From CAZCTC01 sp964501335 (GTDB lineage: Bacteria; Chloroflexota; Anaerolineae; B4-G1; SLSP01): DNA of 64,000 nucleotides. This document shows, one piece after another, positions 27,443 through 36,321 of the stretch. Each line of letters begins with the position of its first letter. Positions within the stretch are counted from its first letter, which is position 1. A program made the translations under genes and the position numbers. The notes below the pieces were generated by a model, which searched no databases, was not told the origin of the DNA, and worked only from the letters and a program-made list of their open reading frames with translations. Where the stretch lies: NCBI GenBank assembly GCA_964501335.1, contig CAZCTC010000014.1, forward strand, positions 81,182 to 145,181, in the 5' to 3' direction.

Positions 27443-27889
27443 TTACAGCTCCAACGGCTTGGGCTGCTGCGCCTGATGCGGATGCTCGGGTCCGGCGTAG
27501 ATCTTCAGTTTCTTGATCATCTGCCGTCCCAACGGGCCCCGGGGCAACATCCCACGAACCGCAGCCAAAATAACACGCTCGGGATGCAGTTCCAACTGGC
27601 GCGCCAATACCGTGGCGGTCTGGCCGCCCGGGTATCCGGAGTGCCGATAGTAGAACTTCTGCTCCGTCTTGCGTCCCGTCGTCGCGACCTTTTCCGCATT
27701 GATCACAACGATGAAATCGCCCACATCCTCGTGCGGGGTGTACTGCGGCTTGTGCTTACCGCGCAACATCGTAGCGATGCGCGTCGCCAGCCGCCCCAGC
27801 GTCTTGTCGGTGGCGTCCACGAGGTACCAGTCACGCTGGACCTCATTGGGTCTGGCCATATAGGTTTTCTGAATCCTGACTTCTTTCAC
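27443..27889 (-). CDS. rplM: 50S ribosomal protein L13
   Basis: A 148-residue L13, an early-assembly large-subunit protein. Typical motifs are RDWYLVDATDKTLGRLAT and VRGMLPRGPLGRQM. The likely start is a GTG at 27889 preceded by GGGAGTGAG; an internal ATG at 27859 lacks a good ribosome site. It stands between truA and rpsI. Confidence 0.96.
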   Translation of the reverse strand: MKEVRIQKTYMARPNEVQRDWYLVDATDKTLGRLATRIATMLRGKHKPQYTPHEDVGDFIVVINAEKVATTGRKTEQKFYYRHSGYPGGQTATVLARQLELHPERVILAAVRGMLPRGPLGRQMIKKLKIYAGPEHPHQAQQPKPLEL

Positions 27890-27921
27890 TTTTGCTCACT
27901 CCCACTAAACGAGTGCTTACT

Positions 27922-28683
27922 TTAGGATAAATCCGGGCTGAACGGCTCGTCCCCGGCGTAATAAACCGCCCGGAGCGAGAGTCCTCTGGCAGCAACTGCT
28001 GGCCCGGCCCGCCGTCGATCCCGCGTCCGCAGGATTTCTCCGACTGCTTCCGGCGTCAGTGATCCCACGCCCACCCGAAGCAGAGTTCCCACCACCATCC
28101 GCACCATCCGGTACAGGAAGGCATCAGCCTCAATGTCAAAGGTCAGCCAGGGGTCCCCCGCCTGCCATTCGGCGCGGAAGACCTCCCGAACCGTATTCTC
28201 CCCTTGCACCGGAGAGCCAACTGCCAGAAAGTCCTGCCGGCCCACCAGATACTGAGCCCCCGCCTGCATGGCCGCCACATCCAGAGGATAGGTGATCAAC
28301 AGGCTGGTCCGGCTCACCAGTGGATTGCGGACCGGTGCATGGTAAAGCGTATAGCGGTACCAGCGGCGTTGGGCGTCATACCGCGGATGGAAAGTTGCCG
28401 ACACCTCCGCCACGGAGCGCACCGAGATCGCCTCGGGCAGCAGCGCATTCATGCCCCGCTGCAACTGCGCCGTTCCGTGAGACCAGGCCGTGTCAAAAGC
28501 CACCACCTGCCCTTCTGCGTGGACCCCGGCATCCGTCCGTCCCGCCGCCAGAATGCGGGTGGGGGTGCCGGTAAGCTTTTCCAGCGCCAGCTCCAGGTCG
28601 CCCTGAACGCTGGGAGCATTCTGCTGCCGCTGGAAGCCTCCGTACCCCGTTCCGTCGTAAGCCACGACGGCTTTCACCCGCAC
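27922..28683 (-). CDS. truA: tRNA pseudouridine synthase A
   Basis: A 253-residue enzyme that converts uridines 38-40 of the tRNA anticodon arm to pseudouridine. The catalytic Asp is in AAGRTDAGVHAEGQ, and the RMVRMVVGTLLRVG region is conserved. The start is GTG, with GGCGGT upstream. truA between rplQ and rplM is a common arrangement. Length is near the family norm (E. coli 270). Confidence 0.95.
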   Translation of the reverse strand: MRVKAVVAYDGTGYGGFQRQQNAPSVQGDLELALEKLTGTPTRILAAGRTDAGVHAEGQVVAFDTAWSHGTAQLQRGMNALLPEAISVRSVAEVSATFHPRYDAQRRWYRYTLYHAPVRNPLVSRTSLLITYPLDVAAMQAGAQYLVGRQDFLAVGSPVQGENTVREVFRAEWQAGDPWLTFDIEADAFLYRMVRMVVGTLLRVGVGSLTPEAVGEILRTRDRRRAGPAVAARGLSLRAVYYAGDEPFSPDLS

Positions 28684-28717
28684 AGTTCAACCGCCTTTGT
28701 TAAGGTCTACCGGTCAA

Positions 28718-29098
28718 TTAGACCAGTTCGATCAGCACGATGGGCGCAGCGTCGCCTTTGCGCACACCCAGCTTCAGAACCCGGGTGTAACCGCCCGGCC
28801 GGTCTGCAAAGCGGGGCGCGATCTCCGTGAAGAGCTTCTTCACGACCTCAGGATCGTTCAGGCGCGCCTCCGCCAGACGCCGGGCGTGCACACCCTGCGC
28901 CTTATCTTCTTTCTCAGCTTCGATGCCACGCTTCGCCAGCGTGATCATCTTCTCGGCCTGGCCCTGGATGGCTTCCGCCTTCGCTGCCGTGGTGCGAATC
29001 CGCCCATGCTGCAGCAACTGCGTAATCAGGGTCCGGCGCAAGGCTGTCCGATGACCGATGGTGCGATTCAACTTCTTACCCGCGACACGATGTCGCAT
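28718..29098 (-). CDS. rplQ: 50S ribosomal protein L17
   Basis: A 126-residue L17 near the polypeptide exit tunnel, starting MRHRVAGKKLNR with TALRRTLITQLLQHGRIRTT. The C-terminal GGYTRVLKLGVRKGDAAP is conserved. It lies directly after rpoA, as in most alpha operons. Confidence 0.97.
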   Translation of the reverse strand: MRHRVAGKKLNRTIGHRTALRRTLITQLLQHGRIRTTAAKAEAIQGQAEKMITLAKRGIEAEKEDKAQGVHARRLAEARLNDPEVVKKLFTEIAPRFADRPGGYTRVLKLGVRKGDAAPIVLIELV

Positions 29099-29119
29099 GT
29101 GTAGCCTCCTATGATCTCA

Positions 29120-30136
29120 TCAGGCAACGTCGCCCGGATCTTCGTCCTCGTCACCGAGGTCCAGGTCCAGATCGGAATCGAGCGCGTCCGCCTCTTCGGT
29201 AATAAAGCCTTTTTCGACTAACTTGTCCCGCAGTTCATCGAGCGACTTCTCGCCGAAGTTGCGGATCGATAACATGGCATCCCGGCCCCGGCCCATCATC
29301 TCCAACACCTCACCGACGTTGGAAATCCCGGTCCGCTTGAGCGCGTTATACACCCGCACCCCCAGCCCCAGGTCCTCAATCGGCGTGGCATAAGCCTGAT
29401 GCGGAATGGATTCTCGCTTGGTGGTCGGCTCGGGAATTTCCTCGACCTCTTCTTCCACCTCCGCACCTGCGATCAACCGCAGATGCGTCACCAGAATCCG
29501 GGCCGCTTCCTTGAGTGCCTGCAACGGAGCAATCCGACCGTCGGACCAGATTTCCATCGTCAGCCGATCGTAATTGGTCAGCTGACCGACACGGGCCTGA
29601 TCCACCCGGAAGTTCGCCCGGCGAACCGGGCTGAAAATTGCATCCACGGGCAACACCCCAATGGACATCCGACCGCGTCCTTCCGACGGCAGATAGCCAC
29701 GCCCCCTCGCCACCGTGAACTCGAAGTCCAGGTGGACATCGTTTTTGTCCACGGTGAAGAGGTAGAGCGACGGGTTCAGAATTTCGATCCCGGGCGGCGT
29801 AATGATATCCCCCGCCGTGACCACGCCTTCCCCATCGACATGCAGAGTCAGGTACTGAGGACCTTCCTCTTCCATCGTCAGACGGATCTGCTTGATCCGC
29901 AGGATAACCTGAATTACGTCCTCCCGAACTCCCGGAATTGCCGTGAATTCGTGAGAAGTATCGCTGATCCGCACTGCCGTGATGGCTGCGCCTTCTAATG
30001 AAGAAAGCAACACCCGGCGAAGCGAATTGCCCAGGGTTACGCCGTACCCACCCTCCAGCGGGCCGATAATGTACCGGCCATACTGTTGGGTATTGACGTC
30101 TACCTCCACTTTTGGCAGAACTGGCGCTGCTAACAC
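29120..30136 (-). CDS. rpoA: DNA-directed RNA polymerase subunit alpha
   Basis: A 338-residue alpha subunit. The N-terminal dimerisation domain has GYGVTLGNSLRRVLLSSLEG and the region contacting beta/beta'. A Glu-rich linker (about 228-240) leads to the C-terminal domain (about 255-310; GVRVYNALKRTGI and NFGEKSLDEL), which binds UP elements and activators. The extreme C-terminus is unusually acidic (repeats of Asp-Leu, then DEDEDPG). The start is GTG behind GGAGGCGAC. Confidence 0.97.
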   Translation of the reverse strand: MLAAPVLPKVEVDVNTQQYGRYIIGPLEGGYGVTLGNSLRRVLLSSLEGAAITAVRISDTSHEFTAIPGVREDVIQVILRIKQIRLTMEEEGPQYLTLHVDGEGVVTAGDIITPPGIEILNPSLYLFTVDKNDVHLDFEFTVARGRGYLPSEGRGRMSIGVLPVDAIFSPVRRANFRVDQARVGQLTNYDRLTMEIWSDGRIAPLQALKEAARILVTHLRLIAGAEVEEEVEEIPEPTTKRESIPHQAYATPIEDLGLGVRVYNALKRTGISNVGEVLEMMGRGRDAMLSIRNFGEKSLDELRDKLVEKGFITEEADALDSDLDLDLGDEDEDPGDVA

Positions 30137-30153
30137 GTCGCCTCCTTCTGGCT

Positions 30154-30792
30154 TTAGCGCGAGTAGAACTCGACGATCAACTGTTCCTGAATCGGGGCAT
30201 CCACTTCCTGGCGGCTCGGCATCGCCAGAAGCCGGGCTTCCATCTTGTCCGCATCCAGGCTCAGCCAGGTCGGAAGCGTCCGCTTCCCCAACTGTTCGCG
30301 GCGGTCCTTGAAGTAGGCCAGCTTGGAACTGCCGGAGCGCAGCGCAATCAAATCATTGGGCCGCAGGGCGTAAGACGCAATATTGGTCTTCCGGCCATTG
30401 ACCGTAAAGTGACCGTGGGTCACCAGCTGCCGGGCCTGAGCGCGGGAATCCGCCAGTCCCAGGCGATAAATCGCATTGTCCAGCCGGGTTTCCAACAACG
30501 CCAGCAAGTTCTCACCGGTCAGACCGGAGCGGCGTTCCGCTTCGTGGAAGTAGCGCCGGAACTGGCGCTCCAACACACCGTAGACGCGGCGCGCCTTCTG
30601 CTTTTCACGCAGCTGCATAGCGTAGTCGGACAGCTTCTTCCGCCGGAAGGCGGATTCTTTCCCGTGCTGGCCCGGGGGATAAGTGCGCTGATCCACCGGG
30701 CACTTTTCCATAAAGCATTTCTCACCCTTGAGGTAGAGCTTCATCCCTTCACGGCGGCAAAGTTTACATGCCGGGCCGATATATCTGGCCAT
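30154..30792 (-). CDS. rpsD: 30S ribosomal protein S4 (zinc-binding type)
   Basis: A 212-residue S4, the primary 16S rRNA binder. The N-terminus keeps four cysteines (Cys9, Cys12, Cys26, Cys31), the zinc-binding C+ form. The S4 RNA-binding motif (LETRLDNAIYRLGLADSRAQARQLVTHGH) is present. In many bacteria S4 also represses the alpha operon; no leader element for that was identified here. Confidence 0.97.
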   Translation of the reverse strand: MARYIGPACKLCRREGMKLYLKGEKCFMEKCPVDQRTYPPGQHGKESAFRRKKLSDYAMQLREKQKARRVYGVLERQFRRYFHEAERRSGLTGENLLALLETRLDNAIYRLGLADSRAQARQLVTHGHFTVNGRKTNIASYALRPNDLIALRSGSSKLAYFKDRREQLGKRTLPTWLSLDADKMEARLLAMPSRQEVDAPIQEQLIVEFYSR

Positions 30793-30816
30793 AAGTTCCT
30801 CCCTGAACCTTTCTAA

Positions 30817-31224
30817 TTAGACGCGGCGCTTCTTGGGCGGGCGGCAACCATTGTGCGGAATGGGGGTCAGATCGACGATCGACTTCACCCGCATCCCCAC
30901 AGCAGCGATCGCGCGCAGGGCGGCCTCACGACCCGGGCCGGCCCCGTTCACGAACACATCCACTTCCTGCATCCCATCGTTGCTGTAGGCATCGCCGACA
31001 GCTTTCCGCGCCGCGGTCTGAGCCGCGAAGGGAGTGCTCTTCCGTGTCCCCTTGAAGCCCGAGGTCCCGGCGCTGGCCCAGCGCAATACATTGCCCTGGG
31101 CGTCAGTCACCGTGACCACAGTGTTGTTAAACGTGGAGTGGATATAAATCCGCCCCTGCGCCACATTGCGTCGGACGCGACGGACTTTCGTCGTAGCGCG
31201 CCGAGTAGTCGTAGTCTTAGCCAT
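30817..31224 (-). CDS. rpsK: 30S ribosomal protein S11
   Basis: A 135-residue platform protein of the small subunit with AQGRIYIHSTFNNTVVTVTD, the GFKGTRKSTPFAAQ stretch and the C-terminal TPIPHNGCRPPKKRRV. The N-terminus has a longer basic Thr/Arg-rich tail than in E. coli. It lies between rpsM and rpsD. Confidence 0.97.
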   Translation of the reverse strand: MAKTTTTRRATTKVRRVRRNVAQGRIYIHSTFNNTVVTVTDAQGNVLRWASAGTSGFKGTRKSTPFAAQTAARKAVGDAYSNDGMQEVDVFVNGAGPGREAALRAIAAVGMRVKSIVDLTPIPHNGCRPPKKRRV

Positions 31225-31269
31225 ACAACCTCCTGAATCCGTACCTTAATGGAGAACCCGGAACCCGGA

Positions 31270-31659
31270 TTACTTCTTCTTGGACCCACGCCGGCGGCCG
31301 CGACCGGGCACCGTCTTCCGAGGTCCGCGCTTCGTGCGGGCATTGGTCCGCGTGCGCTGGCCATGGGCCGGCAGATTGCGGCGATGGCGCAGTCCACGAT
31401 AAGAGCCGATTTCGATCAGCCGCTTGATGTTCATCTGAACTTCGCGCCGCAGGTCACCTTCGACCGTCAGTTCGTGTTCGATGATTTCACGCAGCAAAGC
31501 CACTTCGGCTTCCGTCAAATCCTTAATCCGTTTCTCAGGGCTCACCCCGGTCCGGGCCAAAACCGACCGGCTGATCGCCGGTCCTACACCGTAAATGTAG
31601 GTCAGTCCAACCTCTACGCGCTTATTTCGGGGCAGATCGACCCCTGCAATACGTGCCAT
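31270..31659 (-). CDS. rpsM: 30S ribosomal protein S13
   Basis: A 129-residue head protein that contacts P-site tRNA and the 50S bridge. It opens MARIAGVDLPRNKRVEVGLTYIYGVG. The glycine-rich HGQRTRTNARTKRG motif is present, as is a basic tail ending GRRRGSKKK. The preceding gene is rpmJ, the normal order. Confidence 0.97.
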   Translation of the reverse strand: MARIAGVDLPRNKRVEVGLTYIYGVGPAISRSVLARTGVSPEKRIKDLTEAEVALLREIIEHELTVEGDLRREVQMNIKRLIEIGSYRGLRHRRNLPAHGQRTRTNARTKRGPRKTVPGRGRRRGSKKK

Positions 31660-31700
31660 TGGATTCCTCCAGCCTCCTCGCTGCTCTCACGCTCGGGGGA

Positions 31701-31814
31701 TTACCCCTGGCGTTGCTTATGCTTGGGATTGTCGCAGATCACGCGCACAATCCCCTTGCGCCGAATAATTTTACATTTTGGACAGCGTCGTTTCACAGAC
31801 GGTGATACCTTCAT
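31701..31814 (-). CDS. rpmJ: 50S ribosomal protein L36 (zinc-binding type)
   Basis: A 37-codon gene read directly from sequence. The product starts MKVSPSVKRRCPKCKIIRRK and ends CDNPKHKQRQG. The zinc ligands Cys11, Cys14, Cys27 and His32 are all present. It lies between map and rpsM; infA, which usually precedes it, is absent. Confidence 0.96.
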   Translation of the reverse strand: MKVSPSVKRRCPKCKIIRRKGIVRVICDNPKHKQRQG

Positions 31815-31832
31815 GACTAGCCTCCGCTTACA

Positions 31833-32594
31833 TTACAGCCGGGTCAGGATTTCCGGCTCCCCACCGCGGATTGCGATGGTATTCTCATGGTGGGATGTCA
31901 GCTTTCCATTGATGGAAGCCACAGCCCAGTGATCACTTAAAACATGCGTATGGGGCGTTCCGATCAGGACCATCGGCTCGACGGCCAGGGTCATCCCGGC
32001 CCGCAGCTGCAAGCCCTGTCCTCGCGTCCCAAAGTTAAAGATCTGCGGATCTTCGTGCATCTTCCGGCCGATCCCGTGCCCGGTGTATTCCCGGGGCACA
32101 TGGTATCCGCGCGACTCCACGTACTGCTGAATCGCCGCCGAAATATCGCCGAGGCGATTGCCCGCGACCGCCGGTCCCAAAGCCGCCTCAAAGGCGCCTT
32201 CTGCGACGGCGATAATCTCCGCGGCTTCCGGAGAGACCTTGCCCACCGGAAAAGTCCGCGCACCATCGCCGTGAAATCCTTTGTGGATCGCGCCCACATC
32301 CACCGAAATGATATCCCCTTCTTCCAAAACCCGCGGGCCCGGAATTCCATGGACCATCACTTCGTTCAACGAAGCGCAGATCGTAGCCGGAAAGGGGTGC
32401 GGATTGCCTGGAGGATACCCCAGGAACGAGGGGATCGCCCCCCGTTTGCGGATCAGGGTCTCCGCCGCATCGTTCAACTGTTGGGTTGTCACGCCCGGCT
32501 TGACCATCTCCTGCATCAACGCCAGCACCTCGGCGACAATACGCCCCGCCTCCCGCATCAGGCGGATTTCCTCAGGCCGTTTGATAATGACCAT
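31833..32594 (-). CDS. map: Methionine aminopeptidase, type I
   Basis: A 253-residue metallopeptidase that removes the initiator methionine from nascent proteins. Metal ligands are visible: the Asp residues in ISVDVGAIHKGFHGDGART, the His in YTGHGIGRKMHEDP, and Glu in LAVEPMVLIG and near the C-terminus. It follows adk by 6 bases and precedes rpmJ by 18, leaving no room for infA. Confidence 0.96.
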   Translation of the reverse strand: MVIIKRPEEIRLMREAGRIVAEVLALMQEMVKPGVTTQQLNDAAETLIRKRGAIPSFLGYPPGNPHPFPATICASLNEVMVHGIPGPRVLEEGDIISVDVGAIHKGFHGDGARTFPVGKVSPEAAEIIAVAEGAFEAALGPAVAGNRLGDISAAIQQYVESRGYHVPREYTGHGIGRKMHEDPQIFNFGTRGQGLQLRAGMTLAVEPMVLIGTPHTHVLSDHWAVASINGKLTSHHENTIAIRGGEPEILTRL

Positions 32595-32600
32595 GAAGAA

Positions 32601-33266
32601 TCAGGCGCGCAACGGCGCCGCCGCCTTCCGCAAATCGGCCTGGACGTCCTCGACGGATTGCTCCCCATCGATCTCCACCAACAGCCCCCGTTCCTGGTAA
32701 AAAGCGATCAGCGGCGCGGTTTGATCCAGGTAAACCTGGATGCGCCGCTGATGCACTTCGGGCGTGTCGTCGGAGCGCTGGTAAAGCTCGCCGCCACAGG
32801 CGTCGCACTTTCCCGACTCTTTGGACGGGCTGAAAACAGCGTGGTAGATCGCCCCGCACGCGCGGCAGGTCCACCGGCCCCCTAAGCGGGCCAACGCCAC
32901 TTCTTCCCGTACCTTGATAAAGGGCACCTGACCGATCCGATGCCCCTGACTGGCCAGCGCCTCTTCCAACGCCTGGGCTTGCGCCACCGTGCGAGGAAAG
33001 CCGTCTAACAACGCTCCCGCCGCCGCGTCGGCCTGGGAGAGGCGCTCCATGACCATCTGGACCGTCACCTGATCCGGAACGAGTTCCCCGCGATCCATGT
33101 ACTGCCGGGCCAGTTGCCCCAGTTCCGTGCCCCGCGACAGATGGTCGCGAAACAGATCCCCGGTGGAAACATGCGGAACACCCAACCATTCGGCCAGGGA
33201 TACCGCCTGAGTGCCCTTGCCGGCCCCAGGAACTCCCAACATCACCAGATACAACGGTTCACTCAT
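32601..33266 (-). CDS. adk: Adenylate kinase with zinc-finger lid
   Basis: A 221-residue enzyme catalysing ATP + AMP = 2 ADP. The P-loop is GVPGAGKGTQ, and the NMP-binding part contains STGDLFRDHL. The lid is the long form, with four cysteines in two CxxC pairs (CRAC and CDAC). The start at 33266 follows GGAGG; the much longer in-frame extension to 33416 runs into secY and is rejected. secY-adk-map is the standard order. Confidence 0.96.
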   Translation of the reverse strand: MSEPLYLVMLGVPGAGKGTQAVSLAEWLGVPHVSTGDLFRDHLSRGTELGQLARQYMDRGELVPDQVTVQMVMERLSQADAAAGALLDGFPRTVAQAQALEEALASQGHRIGQVPFIKVREEVALARLGGRWTCRACGAIYHAVFSPSKESGKCDACGGELYQRSDDTPEVHQRRIQVYLDQTAPLIAFYQERGLLVEIDGEQSVEDVQADLRKAAAPLRA

Positions 33267-33283
33267 GATAACCTCCAGATCCT

Positions 33284-34639
33284 TTATTCCAGGAAACCTT
33301 CGTAGTGCCGCATCGACAGCTGGGCTTCGAGCTGGCGGATCGTGTCCATAACCACACCGACGACGATCAACAACCCCGAGCTGGTAATCAGCATGGTGGT
33401 GGTGCCCATCCCCCACTCCACAAAGTAAGGCAGGACAGCCACACCGCCCAGGAAGAGCGCCCCTACCAGGGTAATCCGGCGATAAGCTTTGTTAATGAAC
33501 TCTTCCGTCATCTTGCCCGGGCGTACTCCGGGGATGAATCCACCCTGCTTCTGCAGCATTTCAGGCAGGTTCTGCTGCTGAACCATAACGTCCGTATAGA
33601 AGTAGGTGAATCCAACGACCGCCAGGAAGTACAGGAGTGCATAACCGATGGTCATCCACCAGTCGCTCAATCCAGTCCGCTGGCCACCGAAGAACTTCAC
33701 GATCCCGGTCAGGATCGCCTGCAACGTCGGGTTGGTCGTACCCAGGAAAAGCGAAGCGATGACGGCCGGGAAGGCCAGGATCGACTGGGCAAAGATCAGC
33801 GGGATCATCCCCACTGCATTGACCTTCAGGGGGATATAAGTGCTACCGCCGCCGTAGACCTTCATCCCCCGGACCCGCTTCCCATACTGCACTTTCACCC
33901 GACGTTCCCCATCCTGGATGTAGACGATCACGAAGATGACCGCCACCATGATGAGGAGGAAAACAAAGATATTGAGAATCCCCAACAGCGGGTTATCCGC
34001 CCCACCATAGAGACGAGCCAGATTGTTGGGCATGCGCGAAACAATCCCGCCGAAGATGATCAACGACAACCCGTTGCCGATCCCCTGCTCGGTGATCAAC
34101 TCACCCAGCCAGATCGCGAACATCGTGCCCGCCATCATCGTCATCAAAATGGTGATCGTAGGGAGAATCTGATTTGGAGCCAGCCCGAAGTTGGGAATGA
34201 TGGCCGCTCCGCTTCCACCCACCGAGTAAGCCCGGATTTGACCAATCGACTGCAAGATAGCCAGCGGAACGGTCAGATAGAACGTCCACTGATTCATCTT
34301 ACGCTGGCCTTCCTGGCCTTCTTCCTTCAGCATCTGTTCCCACTTGGGGAAGATCGGCAACAACAACTGCAACACGATCGATGCCGTGACGTAAGGGTAA
34401 ACCCCCGCAGCCAAAACCGAGAAATTCGCCACTGCACCGCCCGAAAGGAGATCCAACAGATTCAGAAGCTGACCCGCACCACCAGTCTGGTTCTCCAACT
34501 GCGATTGCAGAAGAGCACGATCCACTCCCGGAACTGGGATGTTGGAAGCCAGGCGAAAGATCACCAAAATTAAGAGCGTGAAAAACAGTCGCCGCCGTAA
34601 GTCGGGCAGCTTCAGCGTGTTGCGCAGGGCGTCAAGCAT
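33284..34639 (-). CDS. secY: Preprotein translocase subunit SecY
   Basis: A 451-residue channel subunit of the Sec translocon with ten membrane helices. Conserved features are the helix-2 region (VYPYVTASIVLQLL), the large cytoplasmic loop ERRVKVQYGKRVRG and the C-terminal loop NLPEMLQKQGGFIPGVRPGKMTEEFI. It is encoded between rplO and adk. A 422-codon frame on the opposite strand is a composition artefact. Confidence 0.97.
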   Translation of the reverse strand: MLDALRNTLKLPDLRRRLFFTLLILVIFRLASNIPVPGVDRALLQSQLENQTGGAGQLLNLLDLLSGGAVANFSVLAAGVYPYVTASIVLQLLLPIFPKWEQMLKEEGQEGQRKMNQWTFYLTVPLAILQSIGQIRAYSVGGSGAAIIPNFGLAPNQILPTITILMTMMAGTMFAIWLGELITEQGIGNGLSLIIFGGIVSRMPNNLARLYGGADNPLLGILNIFVFLLIMVAVIFVIVYIQDGERRVKVQYGKRVRGMKVYGGGSTYIPLKVNAVGMIPLIFAQSILAFPAVIASLFLGTTNPTLQAILTGIVKFFGGQRTGLSDWWMTIGYALLYFLAVVGFTYFYTDVMVQQQNLPEMLQKQGGFIPGVRPGKMTEEFINKAYRRITLVGALFLGGVAVLPYFVEWGMGTTTMLITSSGLLIVVGVVMDTIRQLEAQLSMRHYEGFLE

Positions 34640-34667
34640 CGTAATCCTCCGTCAAAGAGTGTATGGC

Positions 34668-35150
34668 TTAGCGGGTCCGGAAACCGCCCCGCTCCCAGTT
34701 CAGCAATTCGACTGTGCCGCCGGCCGCTTCAATCTTGGCCCGGGCACTGGCAGAGATCCGATGCACCTGTACCGTCAACGGGCGGTCGATTTCTCCCCGA
34801 CCCAACAACTTCACCGGGTCAGCCGAATCCTTCAACAAGCCCTGCTGGGCCAACGTCTCGGGGGAGACAACGCTGCCGGCGGCGAACCGCTCGGCCAGCT
34901 GGTCCAAATTCACAGGGGCGAAATCCACGCGCCAGGGATTGAAGAAACCTTCACCCCGGGCAAACGGGATCTTCCGAACCAAGGGCAATTGCCCTCCTTC
35001 AAAGTAAGGGCGCACTTCCGGCCCCTGCCGCGCGCCCTGCCCCTTGGTACCACGGCCAGCGGTTTTACCCTGACCAGCGGCGATACCACGGCCGACACGC
35101 TTCTTGCGCCGGGTCGCTCCCTCGGCGGGATACAAATCATGGATCTTCAT
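34668..35150 (-). CDS. rplO: 50S ribosomal protein L15
   Basis: A 160-residue L15 with the Gly-rich N-terminal extension (RVGRGIAAGQGKTAGRGTKG) that threads into 23S rRNA. The start at MKIHDLYPAEG (35150) is chosen over an upstream ATG at 35207 because L15 begins this way and the longer form would overlap rpmD. Confidence 0.96.
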   Translation of the reverse strand: MKIHDLYPAEGATRRKKRVGRGIAAGQGKTAGRGTKGQGARQGPEVRPYFEGGQLPLVRKIPFARGEGFFNPWRVDFAPVNLDQLAERFAAGSVVSPETLAQQGLLKDSADPVKLLGRGEIDRPLTVQVHRISASARAKIEAAGGTVELLNWERGGFRTR

Positions 35151-35166
35151 CGCTATACCCCTACTT

Positions 35167-35352
35167 TCAGGCTTCCTCAACCTTAACCAGGTGAGGAACC
35201 TTGGCAATCATCCCCCGCACGGCAGGCGTATCGGGGCGTTCAACCGTCTGATGCATATGCCGCAGACCCAGCGCCAACATCGTCCGCTTTTGGCGGAAAG
35301 GGTAGCCGATCGGGCTGCGTACCATGGTGATTCGCAAAACCTTTTCAGCCAT
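35167..35352 (-). CDS. rpmD: 50S ribosomal protein L30
   Basis: A 61-residue L30 with the typical ITMVRSPIGYPFRQKRTM and GMIAKVPHLVKVEE. Its start overlaps the rpsE stop (TAATG), so translation is coupled. It sits between rpsE and rplO as usual. Confidence 0.96.
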   Translation of the reverse strand: MAEKVLRITMVRSPIGYPFRQKRTMLALGLRHMHQTVERPDTPAVRGMIAKVPHLVKVEEA

Positions 35353-35900
35353 TATGCCTTCCTCCTCCGCCAGAAGGGCATCACGTGCGCCTCCGGCTTG
35401 CCGCGTTGGCGGGCGACATCTTCCACCCGGCGCAGCTGATCCAGCGCATCGATCGTTGCCTGGACCACATTCACCAGCGTCGGGCTACCCTGCGACTTCG
35501 TCAATACGTCGCGGATGCCGGCCGCTTCCAACACCGCGCGCACACCACCCGCGGCGATCACGCCGGTACCGGGGGCCGCCGGGCGGAGGAAGACCACCGC
35601 GCCGCCGCAATGCCCGGTCACCGGGTGAGGAATCGTGGTCCCTTCCATCGCCACCGGGTGAATATCCCGATGCGCGCGGTCGGTCGCCTTAGCAATAGCA
35701 TCGGAAACTGCCCGGGCCTTGCCAATACCGATCCCAACCTGACCATTGTTGTCCCCCACTACCGAGACCACCCGGAAGTGGAAATGCCGACCACCTTTGA
35801 CAACCTTGGCGACACGGGTGATATCCACCACCCGCTCGTCCATCTGTTGTTCCTGGTCCTCGTCTACTACATCTCGATCTCGAATATCCCGTGGCTCCAT
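35352..35900 (-). CDS. rpsE: 30S ribosomal protein S5
   Basis: A 182-residue S5, involved in decoding accuracy and mRNA unwinding. It contains the double-stranded-RNA-binding-like N-terminal domain (VVKGGRHFHFRVVSVVGD) and GIGKARAVSDAIAKA. An acidic extension of about 20 residues precedes the conserved part (EDQEQQMDERVVDITRV), longer than in E. coli. Confidence 0.96.
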   Translation of the reverse strand: MEPRDIRDRDVVDEDQEQQMDERVVDITRVAKVVKGGRHFHFRVVSVVGDNNGQVGIGIGKARAVSDAIAKATDRAHRDIHPVAMEGTTIPHPVTGHCGGAVVFLRPAAPGTGVIAAGGVRAVLEAAGIRDVLTKSQGSPTLVNVVQATIDALDQLRRVEDVARQRGKPEAHVMPFWRRRKA

Positions 35901-35916
35901 ACTGTCCTCCTACGGT

Positions 35917-36285
35917 TCAGAAATCCAGGCCCGCTTCGCGCGCGGCATCTGCTAAGACCTGGACGCGACCGTGATACTGGTTCCCGCCACGGTCAAAGAC
36001 CACCTGCTTGATCCCTTTCGCAAGGGCCCGCTGAGCCAAAACTTTCCCGACAATTTTCGCCTGGTCGGTTTTCGACTTTCCAGCGACCTGATCTCGTACT
36101 TCCCGGTCGATCGTTGACGCGGCGGCCAGAGTAAGGCCGCCGTTGTCATCGATGACCTGGGCGTAAATATGATTCAGGCTGCGAAAGACACTCAAGCGTG
36201 GACGTTCAGGCGTCCCAGCCACATGCTGACGAATGTGGACATGACGCCGAATACGGGCTTTACGCCGATCCACCTCTGGTTTCAT
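35917..36285 (-). CDS. rplR: 50S ribosomal protein L18
   Basis: A 122-residue 5S rRNA-binding protein with RRKARIRRHVHIRQHVAGT, RPRLSVFRSLNHIYAQVIDD and the C-terminal FDRGGNQYHGRVQVLADAAR. It lies between rplF and rpsE in standard spc order. Confidence 0.97.
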   Translation of the reverse strand: MKPEVDRRKARIRRHVHIRQHVAGTPERPRLSVFRSLNHIYAQVIDDNGGLTLAAASTIDREVRDQVAGKSKTDQAKIVGKVLAQRALAKGIKQVVFDRGGNQYHGRVQVLADAAREAGLDF

Positions 36286-36321
36286 ATCTTCACCCTCAGT
36301 TCCACGCAGTACGCGAATAGA

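Noticed and set aside
32601..33416. Adenylate kinase with a 50-residue N-terminal extension
   Set aside because: The extension is antisense-like sequence over secY; a proper ribosome site and the family start are at 33266.
33305..34573. 422-codon plus-strand frame opposite secY
   Set aside because: Antisense of SecY, extremely His/Gln/Asp-rich; secY motifs on the other strand are unambiguous.
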